Notes under the pieces: model-generated | Databases searched by the model: none | Told to the model about the DNA's origin: nothing | Seen by the model: the letters and a program-made list of their open reading frames with translations, nothing else | Assembly: GCF_000277815.2 (NCBI RefSeq) | Contig: NC_018470.1 | Span: 62,001-126,000, forward strand | Direction: 5' to 3' | DNA from: Encephalitozoon hellem ATCC 50504 | Taxonomy: Eukaryota; Microsporidia; Unikaryonidae | Length of the DNA: 64,000 nt | Position numbers and translations under genes: made by a program | In this document: in pieces, positions 18,345-27,485 of the stretch | Numbering within the stretch: position 1 is the first letter of the stretch | How the letters are laid out: each line of letters begins with the position of its first letter

Positions 18345-19169
18345 ATGAAAAAAACGATGGAGAAAATGAACAAGAGCAGCTCTGGGTCAGAGTCAGAATC
18401 TGAGCTGTCTGGGACCTCAGATTCCTTGAGTAATAAGAAAGAAGAGACAAGCTGCTCTGTGTCTGGTAGTGAGACGGAGTCTGAGATTGAGGAGGAGACG
18501 TCTAGCGAGAGTGAAGAGAAGAGCAAGAAGGAGAACCCATCTTTGACGGTGTTTATAAAGGGCATAAGCTACGATCTAACCGAATATGATCTGAAGAACG
18601 AAATGGAGAAGATAGGGAAAGTGGTCCGAGTTGGGATTCCTATGACAAATGACTACAAGCGCAACAAGGGATTTGGGTATGTTGAATTTTCTAAGGAAGA
18701 GGATGTGAAGAAGGCGCTGAAGCTTGACGGAACTGTCTTCCTCGGAAGGGAAGTGGTTGTGAACATGGCACATCCACGGGAAAACAAGCAAAGGCATACA
18801 ATATACATTTCGAACATCCCATTTGAGTGTGACAAAAGGAAGCTGAAGAAGTACTTTGAGGAGATGGGAGAAGTTGTTGGGATGTCCTTTCCATATGACA
18901 AGGAGAACGATAGGCTGAAGGGATATGGCTTTGTCGACTTCGGCAACAAGGAGGATTATGAGAAGGTTCTCAAGAAGAAGCTAGTTTTTGAGGATAGCTC
19001 TATATACCAAAGGCCTGCTTACAAGAACAATAAGGAGGATAGAAAGGATTTCAATGGAAAAGGACCTAGAAGAAATGACTCTAGATGGAATGGCAAGAGA
19101 TACGGAGGAGAGAGCCAGAACAGAAACAATAACAAAAAGGTTAAGTTCAATTCTGACAGTGAGGAATAA
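18345..19169 (+). CDS. Nucleolin/Nsr1-like protein with two RRMs
   Basis: A 274-residue protein with a Ser/Glu-rich acidic first ~60 residues, two RNA recognition motifs (about 66-142 with RNP2 VFIKGISY and RNP1 KGFGYVEF; about 147-222 with RNP2 IYISNIPF and RNP1 KGYGFVDF), and a basic Asn/Arg/Gly-rich tail. This order matches yeast Nsr1 and nucleolin, which act in pre-rRNA processing in the nucleolus. The acidic part is shorter than usual. The stop codon lies within an AATAAA at 19165-19170. Confidence 0.85.
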   Translation: MKKTMEKMNKSSSGSESESELSGTSDSLSNKKEETSCSVSGSETESEIEEETSSESEEKSKKENPSLTVFIKGISYDLTEYDLKNEMEKIGKVVRVGIPMTNDYKRNKGFGYVEFSKEEDVKKALKLDGTVFLGREVVVNMAHPRENKQRHTIYISNIPFECDKRKLKKYFEEMGEVVGMSFPYDKENDRLKGYGFVDFGNKEDYEKVLKKKLVFEDSSIYQRPAYKNNKEDRKDFNGKGPRRNDSRWNGKRYGGESQNRNNNKKVKFNSDSEE

Positions 19170-19170
19170 A
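19165..19170 (+). terminator. AATAAA containing the stop codon
   Basis: The TAA stop (19167-19169) of the nucleolin-like gene is inside AATAAA, so a poly(A) signal would overlap the coding end. Confidence 0.5.
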
Positions 19171-19233
19171 GAATTTCTTTATTATTTTTTGCTTTCATTA
19201 GAATAAGCAATCATCTTCATCCCCTTTACTTGC

Positions 19234-19755
19234 ATGGGAGAGGGCCACTCTACCAGAACACTGTATATAAGGAACTTGAACAGAAAGCTCCCCATAAGAG
19301 AGGTAAAGAGAAGGTTGGGTTTACTTATCACAAGGTTTGCAAAGATACTGAAGATAAAGATGAGCAATAAGCCCAAGCTTTTAGGACAAGCATTTGTTCA
19401 TCTGGACGAAGAAATAACCAATGAGATTCTGGGCAATCTGGACGGAAGATTTTTTCTTGGGAATGTGATTTCTGCATGTCCAGCGCATGAGGATATGTGC
19501 ATTGGGAAAAGAAGGCCCATTGTGTCCACTAGGACCTTGTTAATTACAGATATACCTTCTCCTGTAACCAAAGGCGACATAGAAGATATTTTCAGAGGCT
19601 TTGGAGGCTTGGAGGGCATAAGATTCATCGGGGTAAAGAGCCTTGCCTTCATAGACTTTTCCACACCAGAAGATGCATCTACTGCGTATTCATACTTTGC
19701 CGACGGGTGGGTAAGGCACATCCATGGAAATATGAAAATAGCGCCCTCTGCATAG
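19234..19755 (+). CDS. U1A/U2B''-like snRNP protein with two RRMs
   Basis: A 173-residue protein with two RRMs and little else. RRM1 has RNP2 LYIRNLN, a KLPIREVKRRLGLLITRF helix and RNP1-like LGQAFVHL; RRM2 starts at LLITDIPSPVTKGDIEDIF and has LAFIDFSTPEDASTAY. This two-domain layout with a short linker is that of U1A/U2B'' (SNRPA/SNRPB2), which bind stem loops of U1 or U2 snRNA. The presence of a spliceosomal protein fits the SmD3 gene and candidate intron in the same window. The ATG follows CCCCTTTACTTGC. Confidence 0.78.
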   Translation: MGEGHSTRTLYIRNLNRKLPIREVKRRLGLLITRFAKILKIKMSNKPKLLGQAFVHLDEEITNEILGNLDGRFFLGNVISACPAHEDMCIGKRRPIVSTRTLLITDIPSPVTKGDIEDIFRGFGGLEGIRFIGVKSLAFIDFSTPEDASTAYSYFADGWVRHIHGNMKIAPSA

Positions 19756-19786
19756 ATTTCCACAAGCCAGGGGCCCTCATTAAAAG

Positions 19787-20260
19787 TTATCGCAAGAACC
19801 TTCCCTGCCTTCTTCTCTTTGTGCCGTCTCTTTGGTGCCTGTCCTCAAGATACATCCTATCTGCCTTGACACGGCCTCCAAAGACCCCTCTTCCATACTG
19901 CCTTCCCTCCACAAACCCATAGTCCTTGTCAATGGATAAAGGGCTTTGGTCAAGGCGAAACCCATTCACGTACCTGACTGCTGCATCTGCAGAAGACACA
20001 GTATAGAACTCAACAAAGCAGAATCCACAGAACCTCAGTGTATTCCTATTCAGCCCCATTATAACCCTCTTCACATCTCCGCATAGCAAAAACAGCTCCC
20101 ATATCCGCTCCTCCCGGACACTCGTAGGGATATTGGATACAAAAATTGTCGACGAGTTCTTCTTTGCCTCGATATACTCCTCATCCGTCCCCACAAACGT
20201 CTTTTCCCTATAAAAGTATCCTTCTCGCTCCCCTGTGAAATACTTCTCTAGGATCATCAT
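19787..20260 (-). CDS. CBP20: Nuclear cap-binding protein CBP20
   Basis: A 157-residue small subunit of the nuclear cap-binding complex, which binds the m7G cap of new transcripts. The open frame extends to a TTG at 20278; the first ATG (20260) directly follows GCAGCCC, so it is taken as start (a second ATG follows immediately). Key blocks match CBP20: a Tyr early in the protein (LEKYF), RNP2 IFVSNIPTSVREERIWELF, CGDVKRVIMGLNR, RNP1 CGFCFVEFY, NGFRLDQSPLSID and EGRQYGRGVFGGRVKAD. Stacking Tyr residues near the N-terminus (LEKYF and GYFYREK) are present. It converges with the U1A-like gene across 31 bp. Confidence 0.95.
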   Translation of the reverse strand: MMILEKYFTGEREGYFYREKTFVGTDEEYIEAKKNSSTIFVSNIPTSVREERIWELFLLCGDVKRVIMGLNRNTLRFCGFCFVEFYTVSSADAAVRYVNGFRLDQSPLSIDKDYGFVEGRQYGRGVFGGRVKADRMYLEDRHQRDGTKRRRQGRFLR

Positions 20261-20368
20261 GGGCTGCACAACTTCCAAGGATTTGTCTAAAGGCTGTATA
20301 AGATGTCGAGTAAAATATATTTATAATTGTACAGGTTTTTGGCTTCTGCTTGGAACCTCCTTCCAAGG

Positions 20369-21067
20369 CTAGAACCTACCGTGGTCTATAAGGAACAAAC
20401 TAACAAAGAACATGTAGAACGATCTGCAGAAGTGATCCATGCTCTTGAAATGGTTTTGGTGTGTTAAAGAGAGTCTTCTGCTAAAAAGCTCAAGAGCAAA
20501 CACGCATCCCAGCACAAAGACTATTCCCCCATTTCCTGTGTACAGAAGGAGGAAGAAAACCATAAACTTAGCAAGATCCTCTTTACAGACCTTGATGCCT
20601 CCCAGCAGGTTCATAACGCTCTTCAGAGTCAGTATCTTTTTTCTTTCTTGAACCAGGTAAACCTCACCATTAAACATCACAAGGTCTTCAGGATTGGCCA
20701 TTATCTTTGCCCCTGTTTCTTTAACAGACACAGATATCTTAATCGATATGTCGTTAGTCTCTATCTCCTCACATGAAGTCCGTTCGCCTCCCATGGATAT
20801 TTCATTTTCCTTGTGTCCAGGAACATCATACACCAGATGGAGGCTCTCCTTGCCTAGTGTATGGAGCTGGACAGCATCGCTCACAATCTTCCCATTGAGA
20901 ATTATCTTTATCCCCTTCTCAATAGACTCCATGCCGTATCCCTCCATCTGACTCTTCAAATACTCTTTGACATGGAGTATTGTGTGGTCAGACTCAAACT
21001 CCTTTGTATATGTGTACTCGCCATTTCTTGATCTAAGAGTAACTATTGTCATCCTTCCCCCCTCCAT
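20369..21067 (-). CDS. Ubiquitin-like domain membrane protein, Herp/Usa1-like
   Basis: A 232-residue protein with an N-terminal ubiquitin-like domain (residues ~6-82: TIVTLRSRNGEYTYTKEF, DHTILHVKEYLKSQ, IILNGKIVSDAVQLHTLG, LHLVYDVPG) and a C-terminal membrane part (about 170-195 and 212-228). UBL plus C-terminal hairpin is the plan of Herp/Usa1, ER-associated degradation scaffolds, and of Dsc3-type subunits. There is no C-terminal GG, so it is not a conjugated modifier. The ATG at 21052 (codon 6), preceded by GGAGGGGGGAAGG, is an equally good or better start. Confidence 0.68.
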   Translation of the reverse strand: MEGGRMTIVTLRSRNGEYTYTKEFESDHTILHVKEYLKSQMEGYGMESIEKGIKIILNGKIVSDAVQLHTLGKESLHLVYDVPGHKENEISMGGERTSCEEIETNDISIKISVSVKETGAKIMANPEDLVMFNGEVYLVQERKKILTLKSVMNLLGGIKVCKEDLAKFMVFFLLLYTGNGGIVFVLGCVFALELFSRRLSLTHQNHFKSMDHFCRSFYMFFVSLFLIDHGRF

Positions 21068-21255
21068 TAGGGTTGTTTATATTTCTTTCGTAATCAATCA
21101 GATGGCTTGGAAGAAAAGGGGAGAGCCGATGAATAAGAATGCAGTCTCCTGCACTTAAATACGCGGCTGGGAAATTGTCGAGTGTTTCGCTGCTACCTGC
21201 GGTGATGAAGCTTTTCGAGGTTGTAAATTTCTGAATAAAAATCCGAATCCCTAGG

Positions 21256-24200
21256 ATGTCGGTTGACTTGGATCGTCTGAACGAACTATGCAAAGTAAGA
21301 TTTGAAAAGGAATACAAGACATACAGGGAATACTTTGGATCAATTTCACACTTTAGCAGGGACGAACTGCTTGAGCAGATGTTTTCCAAGTACACGAAGG
21401 GTGTTCTCTCTGAAGAAGAGGTTCTGGCATGCATGAGAACCATCAGCCTGGGCAGTCTGAAGCACTTGGTCAAGCTCTATGAGTATGAGGGGCGCTTCTG
21501 CAAAGAGAAGGCTGTACTGGCGCTGAGGAGAAGATACATGGAGGAGAGTGAATATGACAAGGATGAGGTTTTCCAGTGCATAAGAAAGCTGTCGCATTGG
21601 CTTGACTTTGGACTCGTGAAGGAAGTATGTAATGACGAGTGTCTGGGGCTGATTGTTGGAGAATATGCACGGAAGCATGAGCTTGATGAGTCCTTTCTGG
21701 ATGAGATTGTAGACTTCCTTCCTTCTGTGTTTTTTGGGTACACACAGCTGAACACTCTCTTGCTCGACTCCTTTGAAGCATCGTTTGATCGGGTAATAGA
21801 GAGGAGCATGGAGATTCTCCATGTTATCAACTACTCTGAGAGGAGGGCTGTTGAGACTATTGCCAGGAGTAGGTTGAAGAAAGACATTTTTGAATATCTT
21901 GTTTCCAATGGCCTGGTTGAGGAAGATGCACTGGTAGCGATGATGGATGTTGTTGGATGCATTGATGCAGAGGTTTTTTTGAGTGACGGGGTTGTTGGAA
22001 AGCTCTGCCTGGAGAGCATTATAAAGTATCTTGACTCCATTGAGGTAGAGAAGGTTGTTGAGATTGGGATTTTGGGGTGCAAGTGCAAAAAGCTGTATGG
22101 GGCTCTTCCGCCAGTTCTGGAGAAGAGGGCTGAAGAGTTTATGAAGGAGGCAAGGATCGTTGATGTCCTACTTGTTATGGTTTACTATGACTCTCGGATA
22201 AGGTTTGGAAGGACTCTTCTGGCTTTGAGGCCGTCTCTGGAGAAGGAATTCCTAATTTGCAGGGAGGAAGAAAAGAGAAGGATTGCTGTTGATGTTGATA
22301 AAAGCACGGGGGAGATCAGAGAGGTTGGGGCAGAAGCCACGGAGAGTGTGCCGAGCCATTTTGGTGGGGGAAACGAGTTCAGATTTGTTAAGAAGGGAAA
22401 GGCTGGGGAGAGGGATGTTGTGGAGTACTTGAGAGAGATATGTGTGGATTCCGGGGACTTTATCAAGGATATCAGAAGGAAATTAGGGTTTTCATGCTTT
22501 CTTGACAGCCCTACGAAGCCTACCTTTGACCAGCTTGTGGTGCTTCCGAAGTACTACTTTGTGGAGTCGCTTAGGCGGTACCGTAACGAGTTTCTAGACC
22601 TGCTGTACCAGTTCGATGAAATAGTGATTCCAGGGAGCCGAAGAAGAGACCTGATTGCAAGAAGCATTGTGTCCAGTGGGTATAAGGAATTGTTTGTCAG
22701 ATACCTTATAAAAAGAAACAGATACTTCAAGATTGAGGTTAATCTCGATGCGTGGTTTGAGAAGATGACAAGTGAGTACAAGATCAAATACCTCCTAGAC
22801 CATCCGACGGCAATTATAGGGAGAGAGGAGAAGACAATTGAGTCCTTGAAAGATAGCGTTCGGATGCTTTATCCTATTATTGAGAAGCTGGAGGGTAAAG
22901 AGATATCGCAAGAAGTGATTGATAAGATTAGGAGTCATGCTTCGATGACTGGAGATCCCCGAAAACAAGGAAGCGAGCATAGACCTTATGGCGAAAACAA
23001 AGACTGTGGGATAAAAAGACAAGAAGCCAATGAATCTATAAGAATAGATGTCACTAAGGGGCTGAGGGAGTGGAAGAGCCTTGAAAAAAAGATAAAAATA
23101 GAAGGCTGCCCCAGTGGGGACAATGTTTATGATGACCTGTATCCCATTGAGAAGATTGACTACGTTCCATTCAAGAAGAGAGTAGGGTTTATATGTAATG
23201 AGATAAACAAGAGGATTTCAAGCGGGAACGGGCTCCACAGGGCAGGGTTAGTTACATCTGTACTGGTGAGAGATGGAGAGATGGCCAAGAGGGTTCTATC
23301 TACCCTGCAAGGTGTGAATAGATTTGGAAAGGATCTTGTCAATTTTGTTGAGTTTTTTGTGTTCTTCCTCTCCTACTGCAAAATGGAGGTGAGCATGGAA
23401 ATGGCGACGCTTAGGACCCTGAGGAGATACATATCCGAGGAGGGAAGCGACACTGTTCTGTACTTTGTGTTTATGAAAGCCCGGCTGGAAGAGATAGAGG
23501 CGCTATTTTCTGAGTTTAGGGATAAGAGCTTTGACGTTATCTACAAGGCCATGGTGGATAGGATCCGTGGAGTCAGAGAAGGGACAACTCTGGGTGAGAA
23601 GCACGGGTGTGTGACGATTGAAGCCAGCATACCACAGCCCGTGATCAAAAGAAAGAAAGGCAGTGGGACAAGGGTCGAGATTGTTGAGGTATGGGACGGT
23701 AGAGACCAAGAAGAAAGGATTAGAGGTACAGTCATGGGGTTTCTGTCGTCGGAGGACGAGAGTATGCATTACCTTGGGCTGGGCTGTCTGAACATGCTAG
23801 GGATAGAGGTGAGTGTAGAGAGGTTCCTCGACTCCAGAAGTGATAGAGTTGTTGAGGCAGCATTGAATATTGTTACAAAGAGGCCTGTTACACCATCTAT
23901 CAATGCAAAACTTATGGAAATAATGTACAGAAGGGGAAGACTGGACAATCTCGGGAAAATGTGTCTCAGGGCTGTAGACATAGATATCCTGGAGAGGGAG
24001 GATGTAGACAGGATCTATGAGATGTTCTTTATTGATCCGGGAAACTATTTGGAGGTTCTTCCAAGAATACTGGAGAGGGGATACGAACTGACCGAAGAGA
24101 TAATAATGGAGCTCATAGGATTATTGGGTCAATCTCAATGCGATGACATTGTTGAGAATGCCATGGGTGTCTTGAAGAGCATTGAGTACACCGAGGAAAT

Positions 24201-24582
24201 GGTGTTCAAGAGCATCTTATCCCTCGAGAGTGCTAAGTTTGCTCCGAAGACATTCCTGATAGAAAAAGTATGTACGTCTCGGTGCAGTCTCGGTACTAGA
24301 GGGTTTCTTAAGCTTTGCGTGTGTGTGAGCAATGAGGAGAACTACAGTGTGCTTAGAGGGCTACTAGAAATACTAAGAAGAAAAGGAATCAACAGCAATA
24401 TTGTTGAGAAATGGAAGGAAAGCAAGTCGCTAGATAGGTTGATGGCCCGGATATATCCCTTGTGCATGAAGGATAAGCTTTATTACAAAAGGATTCTGGA
24501 TGAAGTCAGAAAAGACATAGATGAATGGGGCTTTATCAACGAGTTCTATAGAAATGAATTTAAGGAGGCGCAGCTTATCTGA
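21256..24582 (+). CDS. Large helical orphan protein, 1108 residues
   Basis: I do not recognise this protein. It is long, rich in Leu, Glu, Lys and Arg and appears to consist largely of short amphipathic helices, as in HEAT/ARM-type scaffolds; examples are the segments around residues 850-1090 (LSSEDESMHYLGLGCLNMLG, VVEAALNIVTKRPVTPSINAKL, ENAMGVLKSIEYTEEM). A charged linker lies near residues 560-620. No membrane segment, zinc site or NTPase motif is visible. The ATG follows AATCCCTAGG. Its last 37 bp overlap the 3' end of the convergent zinc-finger gene. Candidates would be nuclear-transport, cohesin-loader or clasp-like scaffolds, none supported by a motif. Confidence 0.8.
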   Translation: MSVDLDRLNELCKVRFEKEYKTYREYFGSISHFSRDELLEQMFSKYTKGVLSEEEVLACMRTISLGSLKHLVKLYEYEGRFCKEKAVLALRRRYMEESEYDKDEVFQCIRKLSHWLDFGLVKEVCNDECLGLIVGEYARKHELDESFLDEIVDFLPSVFFGYTQLNTLLLDSFEASFDRVIERSMEILHVINYSERRAVETIARSRLKKDIFEYLVSNGLVEEDALVAMMDVVGCIDAEVFLSDGVVGKLCLESIIKYLDSIEVEKVVEIGILGCKCKKLYGALPPVLEKRAEEFMKEARIVDVLLVMVYYDSRIRFGRTLLALRPSLEKEFLICREEEKRRIAVDVDKSTGEIREVGAEATESVPSHFGGGNEFRFVKKGKAGERDVVEYLREICVDSGDFIKDIRRKLGFSCFLDSPTKPTFDQLVVLPKYYFVESLRRYRNEFLDLLYQFDEIVIPGSRRRDLIARSIVSSGYKELFVRYLIKRNRYFKIEVNLDAWFEKMTSEYKIKYLLDHPTAIIGREEKTIESLKDSVRMLYPIIEKLEGKEISQEVIDKIRSHASMTGDPRKQGSEHRPYGENKDCGIKRQEANESIRIDVTKGLREWKSLEKKIKIEGCPSGDNVYDDLYPIEKIDYVPFKKRVGFICNEINKRISSGNGLHRAGLVTSVLVRDGEMAKRVLSTLQGVNRFGKDLVNFVEFFVFFLSYCKMEVSMEMATLRTLRRYISEEGSDTVLYFVFMKARLEEIEALFSEFRDKSFDVIYKAMVDRIRGVREGTTLGEKHGCVTIEASIPQPVIKRKKGSGTRVEIVEVWDGRDQEERIRGTVMGFLSSEDESMHYLGLGCLNMLGIEVSVERFLDSRSDRVVEAALNIVTKRPVTPSINAKLMEIMYRRGRLDNLGKMCLRAVDIDILEREDVDRIYEMFFIDPGNYLEVLPRILERGYELTEEIIMELIGLLGQSQCDDIVENAMGVLKSIEYTEEMVFKSILSLESAKFAPKTFLIEKVCTSRCSLGTRGFLKLCVCVSNEENYSVLRGLLEILRRKGINSNIVEKWKESKSLDRLMARIYPLCMKDKLYYKRILDEVRKDIDEWGFINEFYRNEFKEAQLI

Positions 24583-25112
24583 TTGCAGTCAGTCTTTCGG
24601 AGGATGCACTTCCTCTTATGCCTATATAATGAATTGTTGTGGGCATACTCCTTTCCACACAAGCATCTGAAGGGTTTGATCAAAAGATGAACAGATCTTA
24701 TGTGTGTCTGGAGATTACCCTTCTTACTAAACTCAAACTTACAGTATTCACACACATGCCTAGTCTTTCTTGCATTAAATGTTTTGACATGATGGCTCTT
24801 TACATGTGCATCGAACCAAGACCTCTTCTTGTACTTCTTCCCACATGTGCTGCACCTGTACTCTAGACACGTTTTCTGGTGCTTGCTTAATTTATCTTTT
24901 GTGCGGAACATGTGCCTGCATCTTGGACACTCAAACTCCGGAGGGAAGTGCACCTTCTTATGCACAGAGAGATGAGAGTTCTTCATATACGACTTCTCGC
25001 ACATGTCACATCTATAGGGCCTGTTGTTCGTGTGGGTGTTAAGATGGTCGTTCAGCTTTGATTTTCTAGAGAACGACTTTTCACAGCCTTCAAAATGGCA
25101 CTGGAATGCCAT
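24546..25112 (-). CDS. TFIIIA-like multi-zinc-finger protein
   Basis: A 188-residue protein with six tandem Cys/His fingers: FQCHFEGCEKSF (C-x4-C), YRCDMCEKSY, FECPRCRHMF (ending HxxxC), YRCSTCGKKY, HVCEYCKFEF and FRCLCGKEY (C-x1-C). The C-x4-C first finger and serial arrangement suggest a Pol III 5S rRNA factor TFIIIA, but finger number is below the usual nine, so another C2H2 factor is possible. The C-terminal 12 codons overlap the convergent 1108-residue gene by 37 bp. Bdp1, another Pol III factor, is elsewhere in the window. Confidence 0.75.
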   Translation of the reverse strand: MAFQCHFEGCEKSFSRKSKLNDHLNTHTNNRPYRCDMCEKSYMKNSHLSVHKKVHFPPEFECPRCRHMFRTKDKLSKHQKTCLEYRCSTCGKKYKKRSWFDAHVKSHHVKTFNARKTRHVCEYCKFEFSKKGNLQTHIRSVHLLIKPFRCLCGKEYAHNNSLYRHKRKCILRKTDCNQISCASLNSFL

Positions 25113-25150
25113 GAGCTAAGGGCAGTTGGAACAGAAAAATTTAATGACAG

Positions 25151-25441
25151 TCATCCTCCATGGATTGTAGAGATAAGAACAACGTGGTCCCCACACTTCA
25201 GTGGGCTCTCTTCTCTTCCCGTGATCTCCCAATCCACTTTGTTGATGATACAAATGGTCCCATGCACCAGCTCTCCATGGGAGTCGAAGTAGCTGTCTCT
25301 GACTTCTATGTGCTTATCAAATAAGTACTTCAGGGCATCGCCTGCTGTTGCTATGGACGAGTCTTTTATTTCTTCTTCAGTTAGCTCTATTTCCCTATTG
25401 TTCAGCTCTGTGTTGCTAGCTCCGTTGAATTTGAATATCAT
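25151..25441 (-). CDS. URM1: Ubiquitin-related modifier Urm1
   Basis: A 96-residue beta-grasp protein ending in LISTIHGG, the diagnostic Urm1 C-terminus that is thiocarboxylated by the E1 Uba4. Urm1 donates sulfur for thiolation of tRNA wobble uridines and can be conjugated to proteins. The frame reaches a TTG at 25462; the first ATG (25441) follows GGCCCAGAAA, so I use it. The interior GDALKYLFDKH and the GELVHGTICIINKVDWEI stretch match the family. The gene lies between two other minus-strand genes with gaps of 38-41 bp. Confidence 0.9.
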   Translation of the reverse strand: MIFKFNGASNTELNNREIELTEEEIKDSSIATAGDALKYLFDKHIEVRDSYFDSHGELVHGTICIINKVDWEITGREESPLKCGDHVVLISTIHGG

Positions 25442-25482
25442 TTTCTGGGCCTCGAGGACCAAGTGTTTTCATTCCAGCAGGG

Positions 25483-25866
25483 CTAAAAACAGGCCCTGTA
25501 GGCCTCATCAACCCTGGTGTCGAGGTCCTTGGATTCTAGAATCTCTTCTTCCAACGAAGACGACATGAGAACCGGGGCAAACATGCGGCGCACGCCCTCT
25601 AAGAATGAGCGGGCACTCTTCCTAGAGTGTATGAACAAAAGCTTGTATCCGGAAGCCATTATGTATGCACTGATCCTCATCTCGCCATGCTTTTCGAGGC
25701 AATCAAAATAATTGGAACTTGTGGATGCCATCCTCCAGGTCAGTATGTCAATGGACCCGTAGATAAGGATCATGAGTCTGCAGTACTCTTCATTGCTTGC
25801 TCTGCTATACATTCTCTGATAAACAATATCGTTCTTCTCTGAGATTATGACCAGGAGTTCTCCCAT
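25483..25866 (-). CDS. TRAPP subunit sedlin (TRAPPC2/Trs20)
   Basis: A 127-residue longin-fold protein. It starts with a beta strand (LLVIISEKNDIVYQRMY), has a helix ILIYGSIDILTW and then a diagnostic run SNYFDCLEKHGEMRISAYIMASGYKLLFIHSRKSARSFLEGVRRMF matching TRAPPC2. TRAPP acts as tether and Rab GEF for ER-derived vesicles. Length is close to human sedlin (140). The ATG follows GAAACCC. An alternative small longin such as SRX or sigma adaptin is unlikely given the SAYxxxGYKxLxxH pattern. Confidence 0.85.
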   Translation of the reverse strand: MGELLVIISEKNDIVYQRMYSRASNEEYCRLMILIYGSIDILTWRMASTSSNYFDCLEKHGEMRISAYIMASGYKLLFIHSRKSARSFLEGVRRMFAPVLMSSSLEEEILESKDLDTRVDEAYRACF

Positions 25867-26012
25867 GGGTTTCTAGGTTCTGTTTAGTTTCTCGAGAAGC
25901 ATCACTTTGTTTGTTTGGAAAGTAGGATGATCAAGAAAGGAGGCGCGAGTACGCAAAGGAACGTCGGTACATTATGTATGGTAGTGAAGACCGTCCAGGT
26001 TTTATTCGAAGG

Positions 26013-26024
26013 AAAATTTTGCCC
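26013..26024 (+). promoter_or_regulatory. AAATTT-CCC start signal of beta-tubulin
   Basis: AAAATTTT at 26013-26020 followed by CCC at 26022-26024, five bases before the ATG at 26030; same design as the ribosomal protein genes in this window. Confidence 0.75.
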
Positions 26025-26029
26025 TTCAA

Positions 26030-27349
26030 ATGAGAGAAATCATACACCTGCAGACAGGACAATGTGGAAACCAGGTGGGATGCAAGTTTTGGGAAACCAT
26101 CAGTGGGGAGCATGGGATCGACCAGACTGGTAAGTATGTTGGGACGTCTGACAACCAGCTTGAGAGGGTCAATGTCTACTACAACGAGGCGTCTTCGAAG
26201 AAATATGTCCCGCGTGCTGTTCTGATTGACCTTGAACCTGGGACGATGGATGCAGTCCGCCAGGGGCCTTTTGGAGATCTGTTCCGACCGGATAACTTCG
26301 TATTTGGACAGAGCGGAGCAGGAAACAACTGGGCGAAGGGACACTACACGGAGGGGGCTGAGCTCATTGATTCTGTTATGGACGTTGTCCGAAAGGAAGC
26401 AGAATCAAGCGATTGTTTGCAAGGGTTTCAGATCACACACTCTCTTGGAGGAGGAACGGGAGCCGGGATGGGGACACTCTTGCTGTCGAAGATAAGAGAG
26501 GACTTCCCTGACAGAATGATATGTACATTTTCTGTTGTCCCGTCTCCGAAGGTAAGCGATACTGTTGTGGAACCTTATAACGCAACGCTTTCGATCCACC
26601 AGCTGGTTGAGAATGCAGATGAGACGTTCTGCATCGACAACGAGGCATTGTACGACATATGCTTCCGAACCTTGAAGATGAGCAATCCAGGGTATGGAGA
26701 CCTCAACCATCTTGTCTCTCTAGTGATGAGTGGGGTTACGACGTGCCTAAGGTTCCCCGGACAGCTGAATGCAGATCTCAGGAAGCTGGCTGTTAATATG
26801 ATTCCGTTCCCTCGGCTGCACTTCTTCGTTGTTGGATTTGCACCCCTGATTGCTATAGGCACACAGAAGTTCAAGACGTATTCTGTCTCTGAACTCACAC
26901 AGCAGATGTTTGATTCGAAGAACATGATGACTGCATGCGACCCAAGGAAGGGACGATACCTTACGGTTGCAGCAATGTTCCGAGGGAAGATTTCGATGAA
27001 GGACGTAGACGAGCAGATGTCGATGGTGCAGTCGAAGAACAGCACCCTGTTCGTGGAGTGGATCCCAAGCAATGTGAAAACAGCAGTTTGTGACATTGCA
27101 CCGACGGGTCTTGAGATGTCTGCAACGTTTGTTGGAAACACAACATCGATCCAGGAACTCTTCAAGAGGATTTCGGATCAATTCACGGTCATGTTCAGAA
27201 GAAAGGCTTTCTTGCATTGGTACACAGGAGAGGGGATGGATGAGATGGAGTTCTCTGAGGCTGAGTCAAATATGAACGACCTGCTTTCTGAATACCAACA
27301 ATATCAGGATGCAACGGTCGAAGATGCCGAGGAGTTTTTAGTTAATTAA
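26030..27349 (+). CDS. TUBB: Beta-tubulin
   Basis: A 439-residue GTP-binding subunit of microtubules. MREI start, GQCGNQ, the GTP-binding [10 protein letters not shown] loop and the short acidic tail ending EFLVN are present. There are no introns; a GTAAGT at 26130 is in-frame coding sequence (TGKYVG) and not a splice site. Residues linked to benzimidazole sensitivity are the sensitive type: His6, Phe167, Glu198, Phe200 (codons at 26045, 26528, 26621, 26627). The upstream AAATTT-CCC signal suggests strong expression. Confidence 0.98.
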   Translation: MREIIHLQTGQCGNQVGCKFWETISGEHGIDQTGKYVGTSDNQLERVNVYYNEASSKKYVPRAVLIDLEPGTMDAVRQGPFGDLFRPDNFVFGQSGAGNNWAKGHYTEGAELIDSVMDVVRKEAESSDCLQGFQITHSLGGGTGAGMGTLLLSKIREDFPDRMICTFSVVPSPKVSDTVVEPYNATLSIHQLVENADETFCIDNEALYDICFRTLKMSNPGYGDLNHLVSLVMSGVTTCLRFPGQLNADLRKLAVNMIPFPRLHFFVVGFAPLIAIGTQKFKTYSVSELTQQMFDSKNMMTACDPRKGRYLTVAAMFRGKISMKDVDEQMSMVQSKNSTLFVEWIPSNVKTAVCDIAPTGLEMSATFVGNTTSIQELFKRISDQFTVMFRRKAFLHWYTGEGMDEMEFSEAESNMNDLLSEYQQYQDATVEDAEEFLVN

Positions 27350-27485
27350 AAGGTTAATCGTATTTTTTCTGTAATACTGATATAGTGGTGTCTGCTCTGT
27401 TATTGAGTATCATGGATGATAGGTTTGTCAAGTTGAAACAAGTTTTGAACGGCAGATTTATTGTCTGCCCAGGCGAAACACAGTG

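Noticed and set aside
26130..26135. GTAAGT in beta-tubulin as a 5' splice site
   Set aside because: It encodes conserved in-frame residues GKYVG and no downstream intron end is needed; the frame is open throughout.
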